A stretch of 64,000 nt of DNA from Enterococcus caccae ATCC BAA-1240 (lineage in GTDB: Bacteria > Bacillota > Bacilli > Lactobacillales > Enterococcaceae): NCBI RefSeq assembly GCF_000407145.1, contig NZ_KE136472.1:124001-188000 (forward strand), in the 5' to 3' direction. Every line of letters begins with the position of its first letter. The first letter of the stretch is position 1. Below, piece by piece: positions 26,556 through 36,233 of the stretch. The position numbers were made by a program, and so were the translations under genes. Under the pieces are notes generated by a model. The model worked only from the letters and a program-made list of their open reading frames with translations, was not told the origin of the DNA and made no database searches.

Positions 26556-27653
26556 GTCTAGCTCTGTTTAGAGCTAGTGGATTGAAATTTGCTGCGGTAA
26601 ACGTTCTAAATCTCGTTTCGAGTCTAGCTCTGTTTAGAGCTAGTGGATTGAAATCTCTACGGTGAAAGAAACTTGTCAAATAAATATGGTCTAGCTCTGT
26701 TTAGAGCTAGTGGATTGAAATAAACCATCAATGTCGTTATCTTGATTAAATTCATCGTCTAGCTCTGTTTAGAGCTAGTGGATTGAAATAAAAGATTATA
26801 TAACTAAAGATATTAGTATAACGTCTAGCTCTGTTTAGAGCTAGTGGATTGAAATTAGGATTATCCCAAGAATAGTAAATTTTATTAGGTCTAGCTCTGT
26901 TTAGAGCTAGTGGATTGAAATTGGGAGAAATGTTGTAATAGGTAAAAATAACAAAGTCTAGCTCTGTTTAGAGCTAGTGGATTGAAATAACACTGCTTAC
27001 TGACGGATTAGAAGGCGCACCTAGTCTAGCTCTGTTTAGAGCTAGTGGATTGAAATAAAGTCATTCAAAAAGTCAACCGATCGTTTGCAGTGTCTAGCTC
27101 TGTTTAGAGCTAGTGGATTGAAATTTCCGTCAATGGCTTGTCTGGTGGAAACTCAATGAGTCTAGCTCTGTTTAGAGCTAGTGGATTGAAATCAGACTAT
27201 GTGAACGCAGCATTCCCAATTGAAGAAGTCTAGCTCTGTTTAGAGCTAGTGGATTGAAATCCTACACAAATAAAGCTCACCATCTTTAAATACGTCTAGC
27301 TCTGTTTAGAGCTAGTGGATTGAAATATTTGCTGAAGTCCCGTTGTGATTGTTTTGTCGAGTCTAGCTCTGTTTAGAGCTAGTGGATTGAAATTATGTTT
27401 TTCACCAAGTTCAACAACTAAAGTTACTGTCTAGCTCTGTTTAGAGCTAGTGGATTGAAATTACCATGCCTCAGTGGTCTTTTGCCTAGCTTGGAAAGTC
27501 TAGCTCTGTTTAGAGCTAGTGGATTGAAATCGGTGCAAAGCTTAGCGGCGATGGTAAATCAGTAGTCTAGCTCTGTTTAGAGCTAGTGGATTGAAATAAA
27601 TAACTGATATACGGCAATTCCTTCGGTTTCTGTCTAGCTCTGTTTAGAGCTAG
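26556..27653 (+). CRISPR. CRISPR array, 17 repeats, type I-C-like repeat, no cas genes nearby
   Basis: Sixteen identical 33-base repeats plus a final one truncated to 22 bases. Each repeat starts GTCTAGCTCTG, contains an 8-bp stem CTAGCTCT / AGAGCTAG with a GTTT loop, and ends GTGGATTGAAAT, the 3' end typical of type I-C repeats (and of the crRNA 5' handle in that type). Repeat starts: 26556, 26622, 26689, 26757, 26823, 26889, 26956, 27024, 27092, 27160, 27228, 27294, 27361, 27429, 27498, 27565, 27632. The sixteen spacers are 33-36 bases and all differ. The identical repeats suggest fairly recent activity. No cas gene is present from 1 to 64000; neighbours are mutY and an ntdP-like gene. Confidence 0.97.
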
Positions 27654-27871
27654 ACATTTTTCATTTCAAGCCCAATTTAAACATCAAAATTTCAAATTCA
27701 ATCTAATAATTCAAATAGATTATTCCTTAGCACTATGAGAAATCAAACTCCTTAGTATGCAAAGTTGAAAATTATGATATAATTGTATTGATATCGGTGT
27801 AATGAACACCCAAAACGAAGCGCAATCAGCTTTGATACGCGATTTTTCGTACTAGGGAAAGTTGGGGGACT
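27654..27871 (+). promoter_or_regulatory. Region between CRISPR trailer and ntdP-like gene with extended -10
   Basis: AT-rich spacer. TGATATAAT, an extended -10 element, lies near 27774-27782, a likely promoter for the downstream gene. I see no cas remnant here. Confidence 0.45.
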
Positions 27872-28405
27872 ATGGCAATTCCAAAAGAAGGTGAATTTGT
27901 AACGATTCAAAGTTACAAACACGATGGGCATTTGCATCGAACATGGCGAGATACTATGGTATTAAAAACAAGTGAGTACTCTTTGATTGGCGTGAATGAT
28001 CATACTTTGGTGACAGAGTCTGATGGACGTCGTTGGGTTACTCGTGAACCAGCGATTGTTTATTTCCATAAGAAATACTGGTTCAACATAATAGCAATGA
28101 TTAGAGAAAAGGGGGTTTCTTATTACTGCAATCTAGCGTCACCGTATCTTTTAGATGATGAAGCATTGAAGTATATTGATTACGATTTGGATATCAAAGT
28201 TTTTCCAGATGGGGAAAAACGTTTATTAGATGTGGATGAATATGAATTTCACAGTAAAATTATGGATTATCCAGAAGATATTGATTTTATCCTAAAAGAA
28301 AATGTAAAGACATTAGTAGATTGGATTAATAATGAAAAAGGACCATTCTCTGAAGCTTATGTAGATATCTGGTATCAACGTTATCAAGAGCTATCAAAAA
28401 AATAG
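27872..28405 (+). CDS. ntdP: Nucleoside tri-/diphosphatase, DUF402 family (NtdP-like)
   Basis: A 177-residue cytoplasmic protein of the DUF402 family. It begins [19 protein letters not shown] and has [23 protein letters not shown], the YYCNLASP segment and acidic [14 protein letters not shown], all typical of the staphylococcal Ntdp-type phosphatase that hydrolyses nucleoside tri- and diphosphates. Length matches the family. AAAGTTGGGGG before the ATG is a weak ribosome binding site. The CRISPR array ends 218 bases upstream with no functional link apparent. Confidence 0.82.
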   Translation: MAIPKEGEFVTIQSYKHDGHLHRTWRDTMVLKTSEYSLIGVNDHTLVTESDGRRWVTREPAIVYFHKKYWFNIIAMIREKGVSYYCNLASPYLLDDEALKYIDYDLDIKVFPDGEKRLLDVDEYEFHSKIMDYPEDIDFILKENVKTLVDWINNEKGPFSEAYVDIWYQRYQELSKK

Positions 28406-28430
28406 CCAATGTAAGATGTTAAGTGAAAAA

Positions 28431-28466
28431 AAACAGTAAAACTTGTTAGAGTTTTACTGTTTTTTA
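28431..28466 (+). terminator. Terminator after the ntdP-like gene
   Basis: AAACAGTAAAACT / AGTTTTACTGTTT with a short loop, then T-run. Confidence 0.9.
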
Positions 28467-28727
28467 GTATACTTATTTTAAAAATAATTTTTATTCTATG
28501 GATTTTTTATTGTTAAATTATAGGAGAATCACTAGTTTTTATCTGTATGTTTTCCGCAGAAGATTGAATTAGTTAGAGGCGATCGATCCTCAATACGAAA
28601 TTCTATTTTTTTGGTATTCAATAGTTGAAACTAAAGTAAGTTGATGGAAATAAGAGGCTAAAACTTAAGGGTTCAGCATAAATAGTAGAAGCAACTCCTA
28701 CTATTTATGCTTCAGTCTCTTATTATT
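28467..28727. other. Intergenic region with a second terminator
   Basis: About 260 bases between two convergent genes. A hairpin AGCATAAATAGTAG / CTACTATTTATGCT at 28675-28711, with A-rich flank on the minus side, probably terminates the GNAT gene. The remaining 200 bases show no gene or clear signal. Confidence 0.7.
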
Positions 28728-29162
28728 TTAAATGTTTTTTGTCATTTGATAATGTTTGATAGCTGCATCAAGGAACATTTCGCCTTCTTTAGAGTAGCCC
28801 ATTTTTTCATAGAAACCAATTGCGGTAATTTGAGCTCCTAATGTAATCATGTTGTACCCTTGTTCTTTTGCAAACTCTTCAGCACCTTCTACAATCAAGC
28901 GACCAAACTCATTCCCTCTAAACGCTTTTTGAACGGCCATCCGTTGTAATTTTATCAAATCGTCTTGTAGCGGCAATAACCGGCAAGTGGCAATAGCTTC
29001 GTTTTTATCACCGTATAAAACAAAGTGAATACAAGCCGCTTCATATTTATCGATTTCAATTTCACCAGGAACACCTTGCTCCAGCATAAACACTTGACGA
29101 CGAATTTTAACGGCATCTAAGTAGATATCACTCATAGTATCTTTTGTGTGAACGATTTTCAT
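28728..29162 (-). CDS. GNAT-family N-acetyltransferase (ElaA-like)
   Basis: A 144-residue acetyltransferase. It has RRQVFMLEQGVPGEIEIDKY near residue 22, an ElaA-like feature, the acetyl-CoA loop VQKAFRGNEFGRLIVEGAE (about 78-96), and the C-terminal GFYEKMGYSKEGEMFLD. The substrate is unknown. It is a single gene on the minus strand with its own terminator; AGAGGTGC precedes the ATG. Confidence 0.85.
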   Translation of the reverse strand: MKIVHTKDTMSDIYLDAVKIRRQVFMLEQGVPGEIEIDKYEAACIHFVLYGDKNEAIATCRLLPLQDDLIKLQRMAVQKAFRGNEFGRLIVEGAEEFAKEQGYNMITLGAQITAIGFYEKMGYSKEGEMFLDAAIKHYQMTKNI

Positions 29163-29308
29163 GTAGCACCTCTATCATAATTATTTTATCCATTATACCT
29201 CAAAAAATAAAATAGTAGAATATTGAGAGCATTTGAGGTGTATCCTTTGTAAAAATAATAGTAGCAGTGTACATTATAAATAATAAAAAAAGAAAGGTTG
29301 TGTATGGA

Positions 29309-29494
29309 ATGAACACAGAGGAAATCGTGCAAAAAGTCAAAGACTTGATTGGTGAAGGTAACGTTGAAAAAGCAAAGCAATTTCTTGAAGAACATAAAGA
29401 TGAGATTGGTGAACAATACGAGAAATTAAAGGGAATGATTCCTGATATTGATACAGGTGGATTAGCTGATAAAGTAAAAAACTTTTTCAAATAA
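29309..29494 (+). CDS. Small amphipathic helical protein, unknown function
   Basis: A 61-residue acidic/basic alternating protein (EEIVQKVKDLIGEGNVEKAK, then FLEEHKDEIGEQYEKLKG, ending ADKVKNFFK). It looks fully alpha-helical with no signal peptide. AGAAAGG at 29291-29297 supports the ATG at 29309. I do not recognise the family; enterococci carry similar short proteins of unknown role. Confidence 0.6.
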   Translation: MNTEEIVQKVKDLIGEGNVEKAKQFLEEHKDEIGEQYEKLKGMIPDIDTGGLADKVKNFFK

Positions 29495-29525
29495 TAAACA
29501 TATCGTTGTAATTTAAACGCTTCAC

Positions 29526-29571
29526 AAAAACATCCGTGTATCTATTTAATGGATGTTTTTTTGTATAGAGA
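29526..29571 (+). terminator. Terminator after the small helical protein
   Basis: AAAAACATCC / GGATGTTTTT followed by a T-rich run. Confidence 0.85.
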
Positions 29572-29609
29572 AGAAAAATAGTGGCAATAAAAATAGGTAT
29601 AAAGAAGTA

Positions 29610-29638
29610 TTGCTATCTTATTTATGAAAAGGTATGCT
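29610..29638 (+). promoter_or_regulatory. SigA promoter of the AI-2E-type transporter gene
   Basis: TTGCTA (29610-29615), 17-base spacer, TATGCT (29633-29638). Confidence 0.6.
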
Positions 29639-29714
29639 AGAATCTATTAACAAGCAATTATTTTTATAAAGAGTACAACAAAGAAAAATTATAATAATCA
29701 AAGGAGGAACATCT

Positions 29715-30860
29715 TTGTTTGAAAAATTAAGACAATCGAAATTATTTTTTTGGTCGGCAGAGTTGTTAGTGATTGCCACATTGATTTTTGTATCATCAAA
29801 AATTAATTTTATTTTTACGCCGATAGGAACATTTTTTTCAACATTATTTGCCCCCGTTTTGGTAGCTGGTTTTTTGTATTATATTTTAAATCCAATCGTC
29901 AATCTATTGATGAAAACGAATATGAAACGAATTTTTGCGATCTTAATTGTATTTTTACTCTTGATTGTAGCATTTGTATTAATTTTAGTTAGCGTGATTC
30001 CTAGTCTAGTATCTCAATTATCTAGTTTGGCTTCTAACATGCCAGATGTTTTTAAAAGTGTAGAAGCATGGGTTTATCAAATGGCTAAGCTACCGTTGTT
30101 TAAAGATTTTGACTTGCCGAAATATATTGATCAACTTGATATTTCTTATGGCAATATTATTCAACAGTTTATCAGTGGTTTATCTAGTAGTTTAGGTTCG
30201 ATCGTATCAACTGTTGCCTCAACGACGATCATCATTGTCACAGCGCCATTCATTCTATTTTACATGTTAAAAGATGGAGATCGTATGGTTCCAGGGATCA
30301 AACGTTTTTTACCTGAAAAGCGTCAAGATGATATTGTTGATTTATTAAGTAAATTGAACAAAACATTATCAAGTTACATTAGCGGACAAGCGATTGAATG
30401 TTTATTTGTTGCAACGTTTACTGTTATCGGTTATTCATTGATCGGTGTCCGATATGCATTTTTATTTGGTGTAATTGCTGGTGTAACCAATTTGATTCCT
30501 TACTTAGGACCTTATATTGGTCTTGCCCCAGCGGTCTTTGTTACAGTCTTTGACGAACCATTCAAAGCATTATTGTGCTGTTTAGTTGTATTGGTTGTTC
30601 AACAAATTGATGGGAATATTATCTATCCAAACGTAATCGGTAAATCATTACAAATCCATCCTTTGACGATTATTCTTATTTTACTAGTTGCCGGAAATAT
30701 TGCTGGACTCTTAGGTATTTTTCTAGCAGTGCCATTTTACGCTGTGTGTAAAACAATTGTTGTACATGTTTTTCAGATGATTCGTAAGAATAAAATAGAT
30801 GAGCAACCGATTCTTGCGTTACCTGACGAAATAAACTCACCACAAAGTAAGGAAAAATAG
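29715..30860 (+). CDS. AI-2E-family membrane transporter
   Basis: A 381-residue membrane protein with about seven or eight hydrophobic helices, the central extracytoplasmic/periplasmic-like stretch around LASNMPDVFKSVEAWVYQ, and the conserved RYAFLFGVIAGVTNLIPYLG and IPYLGPYIGLAPAVF part in the second half. Members of the AI-2E/YueF/YdiK family include exporters of autoinducer 2 and sodium-proton antiporters, so the substrate is open. Start is TTG at 29715, 7 bases after AAGGAGG, the only good ribosome binding site here. Confidence 0.85.
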   Translation: MFEKLRQSKLFFWSAELLVIATLIFVSSKINFIFTPIGTFFSTLFAPVLVAGFLYYILNPIVNLLMKTNMKRIFAILIVFLLLIVAFVLILVSVIPSLVSQLSSLASNMPDVFKSVEAWVYQMAKLPLFKDFDLPKYIDQLDISYGNIIQQFISGLSSSLGSIVSTVASTTIIIVTAPFILFYMLKDGDRMVPGIKRFLPEKRQDDIVDLLSKLNKTLSSYISGQAIECLFVATFTVIGYSLIGVRYAFLFGVIAGVTNLIPYLGPYIGLAPAVFVTVFDEPFKALLCCLVVLVVQQIDGNIIYPNVIGKSLQIHPLTIILILLVAGNIAGLLGIFLAVPFYAVCKTIVVHVFQMIRKNKIDEQPILALPDEINSPQSKEK

Positions 30861-30904
30861 TTGATGAATATTGAAATCATATCCCGTTTGTGATACGATT
30901 TTAG

Positions 30905-30934
30905 CGTGACTACCTCATGTAGTCACGTTTTTTT
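30905..30934 (+). terminator. Terminator after the AI-2E-type gene
   Basis: CGTGACTAC / GTAGTCACG with a CTCAT loop and seven T. Confidence 0.93.
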
Positions 30935-31104
30935 AAAACAAAGAAGGCAACATTTTCTAGATTTGGGAATTGTCTGTTGTACGAACTAAATTTTTGAGGA
31001 AAATAGTGCGAATAAGATAAGAAAAATCATATTCATCAGACCCTATTTTTTATTGAAGAAGCTCGATTGGTCATTCCCACGAACATTTAAGGAGAGAAAA
31101 CATT

Positions 31105-32484
31105 ATGAATAATGCTGACCCCGAGAGTCAGTCGCTTATCGCGCAAATTTTACTATTGGTCATTTTAACATTGATCAATGCTTTTCTTGCAGCATCAGAA
31201 ATTGCGGTAGTTTCTGTAAATAAGAATCGTGTTGAACAAAAAGCAGAAGAAGGCGATGCTAAGGCGAAGAAATTATTAAAAGTCTTACAGGATCCTACAA
31301 GCTTTTTATCTACGATTCAAGTTGGTATCACTTTAGTCAATATTTTATCTGGTGCCTCATTAGCTGACTCACTATCAGCCAAATTAGCCCCCGTTCTTGG
31401 TGGTGGCACTGCTGCCAAAAATATTGCAAATATTATTATTTTAGCTTTATTAACCTACGTATCAATTGTTTTTGGTGAGTTATATCCAAAACGAATTGCA
31501 ATGAATAAATCAGAAGAAGTGGCTCAAGCTACGTCAGGATTCGTGCGTGTGATAGGCGTTGTTGCTAAGCCTTTCGTATGGTTACTTTCTGCTTCCACAG
31601 ATTTACTTTCAAAAATTACACCAATGAAATTTGATGATGCTGACTCAAAAATGACCCGTGACGAAATGCGCTATATGTTGGAATCAGAGGGTGTTTTAGA
31701 TAACGATGAGTTGGAAATGCTTCAAGGTGTCTTCTCTTTAGATACAAAGGTTGCTCGTGAAGTAATGGTTCCACGAACAGATGCTTTTATGATCGATATT
31801 GAGGATGACATTCAAAAGAATATCGACGCAGTTTTATCTGAAAACTATTCAAGAATTCCTGTTTATAACGCAGATAAAGATAAAATCGTAGGTGTTCTTC
31901 ATACTAAAAATTTGTTAAAAGCAGCGCATAAATTTGGTTTTGACAACATTCAATTAAACAGTATTATTCAAGAACCACTGTTTGTCCCTGAAACGATTTT
32001 TATTGATGATCTATTATATGAACTAAAAAGAACCCAAAACCAAATGGCTATCTTGTTAGATGAATACGGCGGTGTTGTTGGGTTGGCAACATTAGAAGAT
32101 TTATTAGAAGAAATTGTCGGAGAAATTGATGATGAGACAGATGAAGTAGAAAATCTATATACTAAGATCAACGAACATGAGTATTTGATTCAAGGAAGAA
32201 TGCTGATTGACGAATTTAATGAAGCATTTGGAACTGATTTACACATGAGCGATGTAGACACAATGGCAGGTTACTTGATCACGGCTTTAGGAACGATTCC
32301 TGATGAAGGAGAAAAACTTTCATTTGATGTTGGAAATCTCACCCTAACTTCCGAAGAGATGGAAGGAACAAGAGTTTTAGCATTAAAAGTTGTTTTCCAT
32401 GATGAAGAAATAGTGGACGAAGAGCCAGAAGAATATCGTCGTTTTTTCCGTAAAGAAATGGAAGATGACGAGCCAAGAAGATAA
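31105..32484 (+). CDS. CNNM/CorC-family membrane protein with CBS pair (UPF0053)
   Basis: A 459-residue protein with an N-terminal DUF21 membrane domain (about 15-200, e.g. LVILTLINAFLAASEIAVV and FGELYPKRIAM), a CBS pair (REVMVPRTDAFMID and later QEPLFVPETIFID) and a C-terminal CorC_HlyC domain. Homologues act in magnesium or cobalt homeostasis or as so-called haemolysins; the direction of transport is disputed. AAGGAGAG precedes the ATG. It converges on the Mga-like gene with a shared terminator. Confidence 0.88.
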   Translation: MNNADPESQSLIAQILLLVILTLINAFLAASEIAVVSVNKNRVEQKAEEGDAKAKKLLKVLQDPTSFLSTIQVGITLVNILSGASLADSLSAKLAPVLGGGTAAKNIANIIILALLTYVSIVFGELYPKRIAMNKSEEVAQATSGFVRVIGVVAKPFVWLLSASTDLLSKITPMKFDDADSKMTRDEMRYMLESEGVLDNDELEMLQGVFSLDTKVAREVMVPRTDAFMIDIEDDIQKNIDAVLSENYSRIPVYNADKDKIVGVLHTKNLLKAAHKFGFDNIQLNSIIQEPLFVPETIFIDDLLYELKRTQNQMAILLDEYGGVVGLATLEDLLEEIVGEIDDETDEVENLYTKINEHEYLIQGRMLIDEFNEAFGTDLHMSDVDTMAGYLITALGTIPDEGEKLSFDVGNLTLTSEEMEGTRVLALKVVFHDEEIVDEEPEEYRRFFRKEMEDDEPRR

Positions 32485-32489
32485 CAACA

Positions 32490-32536
32490 AACTAGAAGGA
32501 ATAGAAGTAGCCCCGCTACCTCTATTCCTTCTAGTT
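32490..32536. terminator. Bidirectional terminator, CNNM-type gene / Mga-like gene
   Basis: Left arm 32490-32511 and right arm 32515-32536, 22 bases each with one mismatch (AACTAGAAGGAATAG core), ending in TTTT. Confidence 0.88.
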
Positions 32537-34027
32537 TTATTGTGGATCAAGTCCTTTTTTATTATGAATTGCTTTGATTGCTTGATAGAGTCCGATGTAT
32601 TGTTCATCATTATCTGCGGAAAAACGAAAAACAAAAGAAGGCAAATGACACTCTTCAGGTATTAAATAAGACGAAGTAGCGACAATAAAATCTACAGATG
32701 AGAACTCTCCTTGAGCATAAGCAACTAATTGAACAAATGGTAATTCTTCAATAAACTGTGCTAGAGGTTGAATAAGTAGATAATTAGATTCAGCAATCAA
32801 CGCAATACGCACAATTTTGTTTACTTGAAAGGACTCATACAAGGGCACGAGCAAAGTAGCAAGCGTATCTGATAATTGTTCGATATTGTCTTTAAGCCAG
32901 CCAAAATCCTTTCTCTTAGAAATTTTTTGAAATAGAGCCTTAAAATGGTTCATTAACTGATAGTAATATTCATTTTTCGAGTAGAGAGAATGATTGATCA
33001 AATGAAATAATGTAGGTAATGGTTTTTTACTAATTGTGGTAGAAAAAATAATATTTGCTGTGTTTCCAAATAAAATAGGGACATCTTCCCAAGAAAAGTC
33101 TCTCGGCATAAAGTCTTGCTTAAACAACGCACAAAATTCTTCCAATAATTTTGTTGCAGAATTTTTCTGATTTTCTAAATAGTCATTCAATAATGTTAGT
33201 CGATAATCATTATTTCTAAAAAAATTTGGTGTGGCGATCAATAAATATGCTGCATATTGTGCTTCAGCTTCCAATGCGTTGCTGTCTTTGAGTAAGTCGC
33301 CAAAGAAAATTTTTGCGTACGATAGACTTGTTGGGATGTAAGAATCGATAGTAGATTTCTCTGTCAATACATTCCCAGATTGGACCCTTAAAAAAACAAT
33401 ATCCAATATCAGCTTGATTTGTTTGTTAGCAGAGTAACTAAAACTATCAGGGAAATACGGACTGATGATATTGGTGATTTCTGCGTAGTTAATCGGATTA
33501 TTTTCAATTTTAGGTAAATTAGTTCCTTGAGAAGATAACCAAATCAGCGTATACAAAGTGATTCGAATAACACGTTCATCACCATAAAGAGTCAATTGTG
33601 AAGTGTTCATTTTTATATTGAATCGTTTAAAGTAGTCACTTAATAACTTAGATTTCCGGACAACAGTTGTTTTGCTGTGATAATTTTTTTCACAGAATTT
33701 ACTAAGATTATCGTTCGGATAAAAAAGAATCGAAATCAGTAACTGATAGGGAACACTTTGAGTGATCAAGTACTGATAGTAGCGATCATATGAAATAGTT
33801 TGTTTGTAATGAACACCATTTACTTGAAGTATTTCTATTTCTTCACCTGTAATATTAGTGATATCTTGTTGAATCAATTCTAGTAGATAAACGACACGGC
33901 TATATGAATAATCAAGTCTTTTTTCAAAAAAGTTGATACTGTGTTGTTTGTTAGAAAATGCTGTTAATAATTTAAAAAGTATCAATTTACGTTTAGCAGT
34001 ATCTTCTAACATCATTGTTTCGATCAT
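32537..34027 (-). CDS. Mga/AtxA-like helix-turn-helix regulator
   Basis: A 496-residue cytoplasmic protein. The N-terminal 100 residues form winged-helix/HTH_Mga-type domains (LTAFSNKQHSINFFEKRLDY, then VRKSKLLSDYFKRFNIKMN near 125), the middle resembles PRD-like helical domains, and the C-terminus could fold like an EIIB domain (VRIALIAESNYLLIQP). Such proteins control surface or virulence genes in streptococci and enterococci. No obvious target is next to it; prfC lies on the other side of a 500-base gap. AAGGAGGACAAA precedes the ATG. Confidence 0.8.
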   Translation of the reverse strand: MIETMMLEDTAKRKLILFKLLTAFSNKQHSINFFEKRLDYSYSRVVYLLELIQQDITNITGEEIEILQVNGVHYKQTISYDRYYQYLITQSVPYQLLISILFYPNDNLSKFCEKNYHSKTTVVRKSKLLSDYFKRFNIKMNTSQLTLYGDERVIRITLYTLIWLSSQGTNLPKIENNPINYAEITNIISPYFPDSFSYSANKQIKLILDIVFLRVQSGNVLTEKSTIDSYIPTSLSYAKIFFGDLLKDSNALEAEAQYAAYLLIATPNFFRNNDYRLTLLNDYLENQKNSATKLLEEFCALFKQDFMPRDFSWEDVPILFGNTANIIFSTTISKKPLPTLFHLINHSLYSKNEYYYQLMNHFKALFQKISKRKDFGWLKDNIEQLSDTLATLLVPLYESFQVNKIVRIALIAESNYLLIQPLAQFIEELPFVQLVAYAQGEFSSVDFIVATSSYLIPEECHLPSFVFRFSADNDEQYIGLYQAIKAIHNKKGLDPQ

Positions 34028-34213
34028 TTTGTCCTCCTTAAAAATAAATTTATCAATAAAGTAAAAAGTATGAACCTAAATTGAATAATTTCTGAAGAAA
34101 CACTTCATTTAATAACGTGAGAAAAATATTTTCGTTGTTATACAAGGGTTTTCAGGTGTAAAAATAACTAATAAAGTTGAGTAGTAAATACTCTATCCAT
34201 TGGTTTTGACTAT

Positions 34214-34242
34214 TTGCACAATTTTGTGACGGACTTTATACT
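34214..34242 (+). promoter_or_regulatory. Orphan promoter in the Mga-like/prfC gap
   Basis: TTGCAC (34214-34219), 17-base spacer, TATACT (34237-34242). The -35/spacer region contains the palindrome CACAATTTTGTG (34217-34228), which could be an operator. No protein gene follows before the terminator. Confidence 0.6.
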
Positions 34243-34248
34243 TGAGTT

Positions 34249-34372
34249 GTTCAGTATAAAACAATTCTTAGTAATAATGCTAGTTTTTTTAGTTTGTTAT
34301 TATGATTTATTTCTTCCCCAATTTAATAGAGACCAAGGCAAAATGTATTTCGTTTTGTTTTGGTCTCTTTGA
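34249..34372 (+). ncRNA. Candidate small RNA between the Mga-like gene and prfC
   Basis: A transcript from the promoter at 34214-34242 would begin near 34249 and end at a hairpin AGAGACCAAGGCAAAA / TTTTGTTTTGGTCTCT (34328-34368) followed by T residues, about 120 bases. There is no good reading frame inside. This is inference from signals only. Confidence 0.4.
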
Positions 34373-34398
34373 CATTTTTAGAAAGTTAACTAAAGACT

Positions 34399-34428
34399 TT
34401 GAAAACTAGAGTAATTCCATGATATACT
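34399..34428 (+). promoter_or_regulatory. Promoter of prfC
   Basis: TTGAAA (34399-34404), 18-base spacer, TATACT (34423-34428). Confidence 0.6.
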
Positions 34429-34530
34429 ACATTAGTTGAAGAATAAAGTGTAGGGAGAATATTTCAATGTAGATATCCATTAAATAAATGACGTTTTTGC
34501 TTAGAAAATAATAATAGATTGGAGCAACAA

Positions 34531-36108
34531 ATGAATAATCCACATTTAAAAGAACAAGTAGATAGCCGCCGTACATTTGCGATTATTTCCCATCCAGATG
34601 CGGGGAAAACAACGATTACAGAACAGCTTTTACTCTTTGGGGGAGCGATCCGTCAAGCTGGAACTGTTAAAGGGAAGAAAACAGGAAACTTTGCAAAATC
34701 TGACTGGATGGAAATTGAGAAACAAAGAGGGATCTCGGTAACCAGTTCTGTGATGCAATTTGACTATGATGGTAAACGTGTAAACATTCTGGATACACCA
34801 GGACATGAGGACTTTTCAGAAGATACGTATCGAACGTTAATGGCTGTAGACAGTGCTGTTATGGTAATCGATAGCGCAAAAGGGATCGAAGCCCAAACAA
34901 AGAAATTATTTCAAGTTGTCAAAAAACGAGGAATCCCGATTTTTACGTTTATCAATAAACTGGATCGTGATGGTCGCGAACCATTAGAGCTTCTTGAAGA
35001 ATTAGAAGAGTTGTTAGATATCGAATCTTATCCAATGAACTGGCCGATCGGTATGGGAAAAGGATTGGAAGGATTATATGATATCTACAACAAACGTGTA
35101 GAAGTTTACCGACCTGAAAATAATAATGGAGAACGCTTTATCCCATTAGTTGATGGTGATATTCCAAGTGATTTGCCGTTGCATCAAGATAGTGTTTATC
35201 AACAAGTATTGGAAGAAGTTGAGTTATTAGTTGAAGCAGGTGATGAGTTTGATACAGAGAAAATTGCTCGTGGTGATCAAACACCAGTCTTCTTTGGTTC
35301 GGCTTTAACCAATTTTGGGGTACAGACAATGTTGGAGACTTTCTTACAATTTGCTCCTTCACCGTATGCTCATAAGACAGAAGAGGGAGAAGAAGTTAGC
35401 CCTTATGAAGAAGAATTTTCTGGTTTTGTGTTTAAAATTCAAGCAAATATGAATCCAGCACACCGAGATAGGATTGCTTTTGTCCGCATTTGTTCAGGGA
35501 CTTTTGAACGCGGTATGGATGTCGTTCTTGGTAGAACAGGCAAAAAAATCAAGTTAAGCAACGTGACACAATTTATGGCCGATGCTAGAGAAAACGTAGA
35601 AGAAGCGGTAGCAGGTGACATTATTGGAATCTATGATACTGGTAACTATCAAATTGGTGATACGTTATATGAAGGGAAACTGAAAGTTCAGTACGAGGAG
35701 TTACCTTCGTTTACACCAGAGTTATTTATGAAAGTTAGTGCTAAAAATGTGATGAAGCAAAAATCATTCCATAAGGGCATTTATCAGTTGGTCCAAGAAG
35801 GTGCGATTCAACTGTATAAAACATATTTAACCGAAGAATATATTATCGGAGCGGTTGGACAACTTCAATTTGAAGTATTTCAGCATCGGATGCTGAATGA
35901 ATACAACGCTGAAGTGATAATGACACCAATGGGCACCAAAATCGCTCGTTGGATCGATCCAGAGGATTTAGATGAACGAATGAGTTCTAGTCGAAATATT
36001 TTAGCGCGTGATCGTTTCGATCAACCATTATTCCTATTCGAAAATCAATTTGCGATGCGTTGGTTTGCCGATAAATATCCAGATGTTGAATTGAAGAGTT
36101 TGATGTAA
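34531..36108 (+). CDS. prfC: Peptide chain release factor 3
   Basis: A 525-residue translational GTPase that removes RF1/RF2 from the ribosome after peptide release. G1 is [10 protein letters not shown] (about 18-27), G2 region [12 protein letters not shown]3 [14 protein letters not shown], and G4 FINKLDRD; the C-terminal domains follow. ATG 34531 gives the normal family length and sits after TTGGAGC; a longer reading from TTG 34519 is not needed. A terminator at 36135 closes the gene. Confidence 0.96.
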   Translation: MNNPHLKEQVDSRRTFAIISHPDAGKTTITEQLLLFGGAIRQAGTVKGKKTGNFAKSDWMEIEKQRGISVTSSVMQFDYDGKRVNILDTPGHEDFSEDTYRTLMAVDSAVMVIDSAKGIEAQTKKLFQVVKKRGIPIFTFINKLDRDGREPLELLEELEELLDIESYPMNWPIGMGKGLEGLYDIYNKRVEVYRPENNNGERFIPLVDGDIPSDLPLHQDSVYQQVLEEVELLVEAGDEFDTEKIARGDQTPVFFGSALTNFGVQTMLETFLQFAPSPYAHKTEEGEEVSPYEEEFSGFVFKIQANMNPAHRDRIAFVRICSGTFERGMDVVLGRTGKKIKLSNVTQFMADARENVEEAVAGDIIGIYDTGNYQIGDTLYEGKLKVQYEELPSFTPELFMKVSAKNVMKQKSFHKGIYQLVQEGAIQLYKTYLTEEYIIGAVGQLQFEVFQHRMLNEYNAEVIMTPMGTKIARWIDPEDLDERMSSSRNILARDRFDQPLFLFENQFAMRWFADKYPDVELKSLM

Positions 36109-36134
36109 GAGTATGTTTAATCCATGATTATTAG

Positions 36135-36173
36135 CCGTTTTTATCGATTTTGAATGGATAGAAACGGTTTTTT
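36135..36173 (+). terminator. Terminator of prfC
   Basis: CCGTTTTTATC / GATAGAAACGG with one mismatch, then six T. It separates prfC from the strong promoter at 36179. Confidence 0.85.
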
Positions 36174-36178
36174 AGGAT

Positions 36179-36207
36179 TTGACATTGAAGAGAGTAATAC
36201 GTATAAT
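36179..36207 (+). promoter_or_regulatory. Consensus SigA promoter of the acetyltransferase leader
   Basis: TTGACA (36179-36184), exact 17-base spacer, TATAAT (36202-36207). Both boxes are perfect consensus, one of the strongest promoters in the window. Start expected near 36214. Confidence 0.9.
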
Positions 36208-36233
36208 CAACAACATTATTGGAGTGATTAAAA

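Larger units (their letters stand above)
34028..34530. other. 500-base intergenic region with a promoter-terminator pair
   Basis: It holds the promoter side of the Mga-like gene, a possible plus-strand sRNA gene at 34214-34372 (see separate entries) and a prfC promoter at 34399-34428. Other parts show no coding potential with a ribosome binding site. Confidence 0.6.

Noticed and set aside
26556-27653. The repeat contains TTTAGAGCTA, like the start of type II-A repeats.
   Set aside because: Type II-A repeats are 36 bases, start GTTTTAGAGCTA and end near AAAAC. Here the unit is 33 bases, ends ATTGAAAT and has an 8-bp stem, as in type I-C. No tracrRNA-like anti-repeat was seen.
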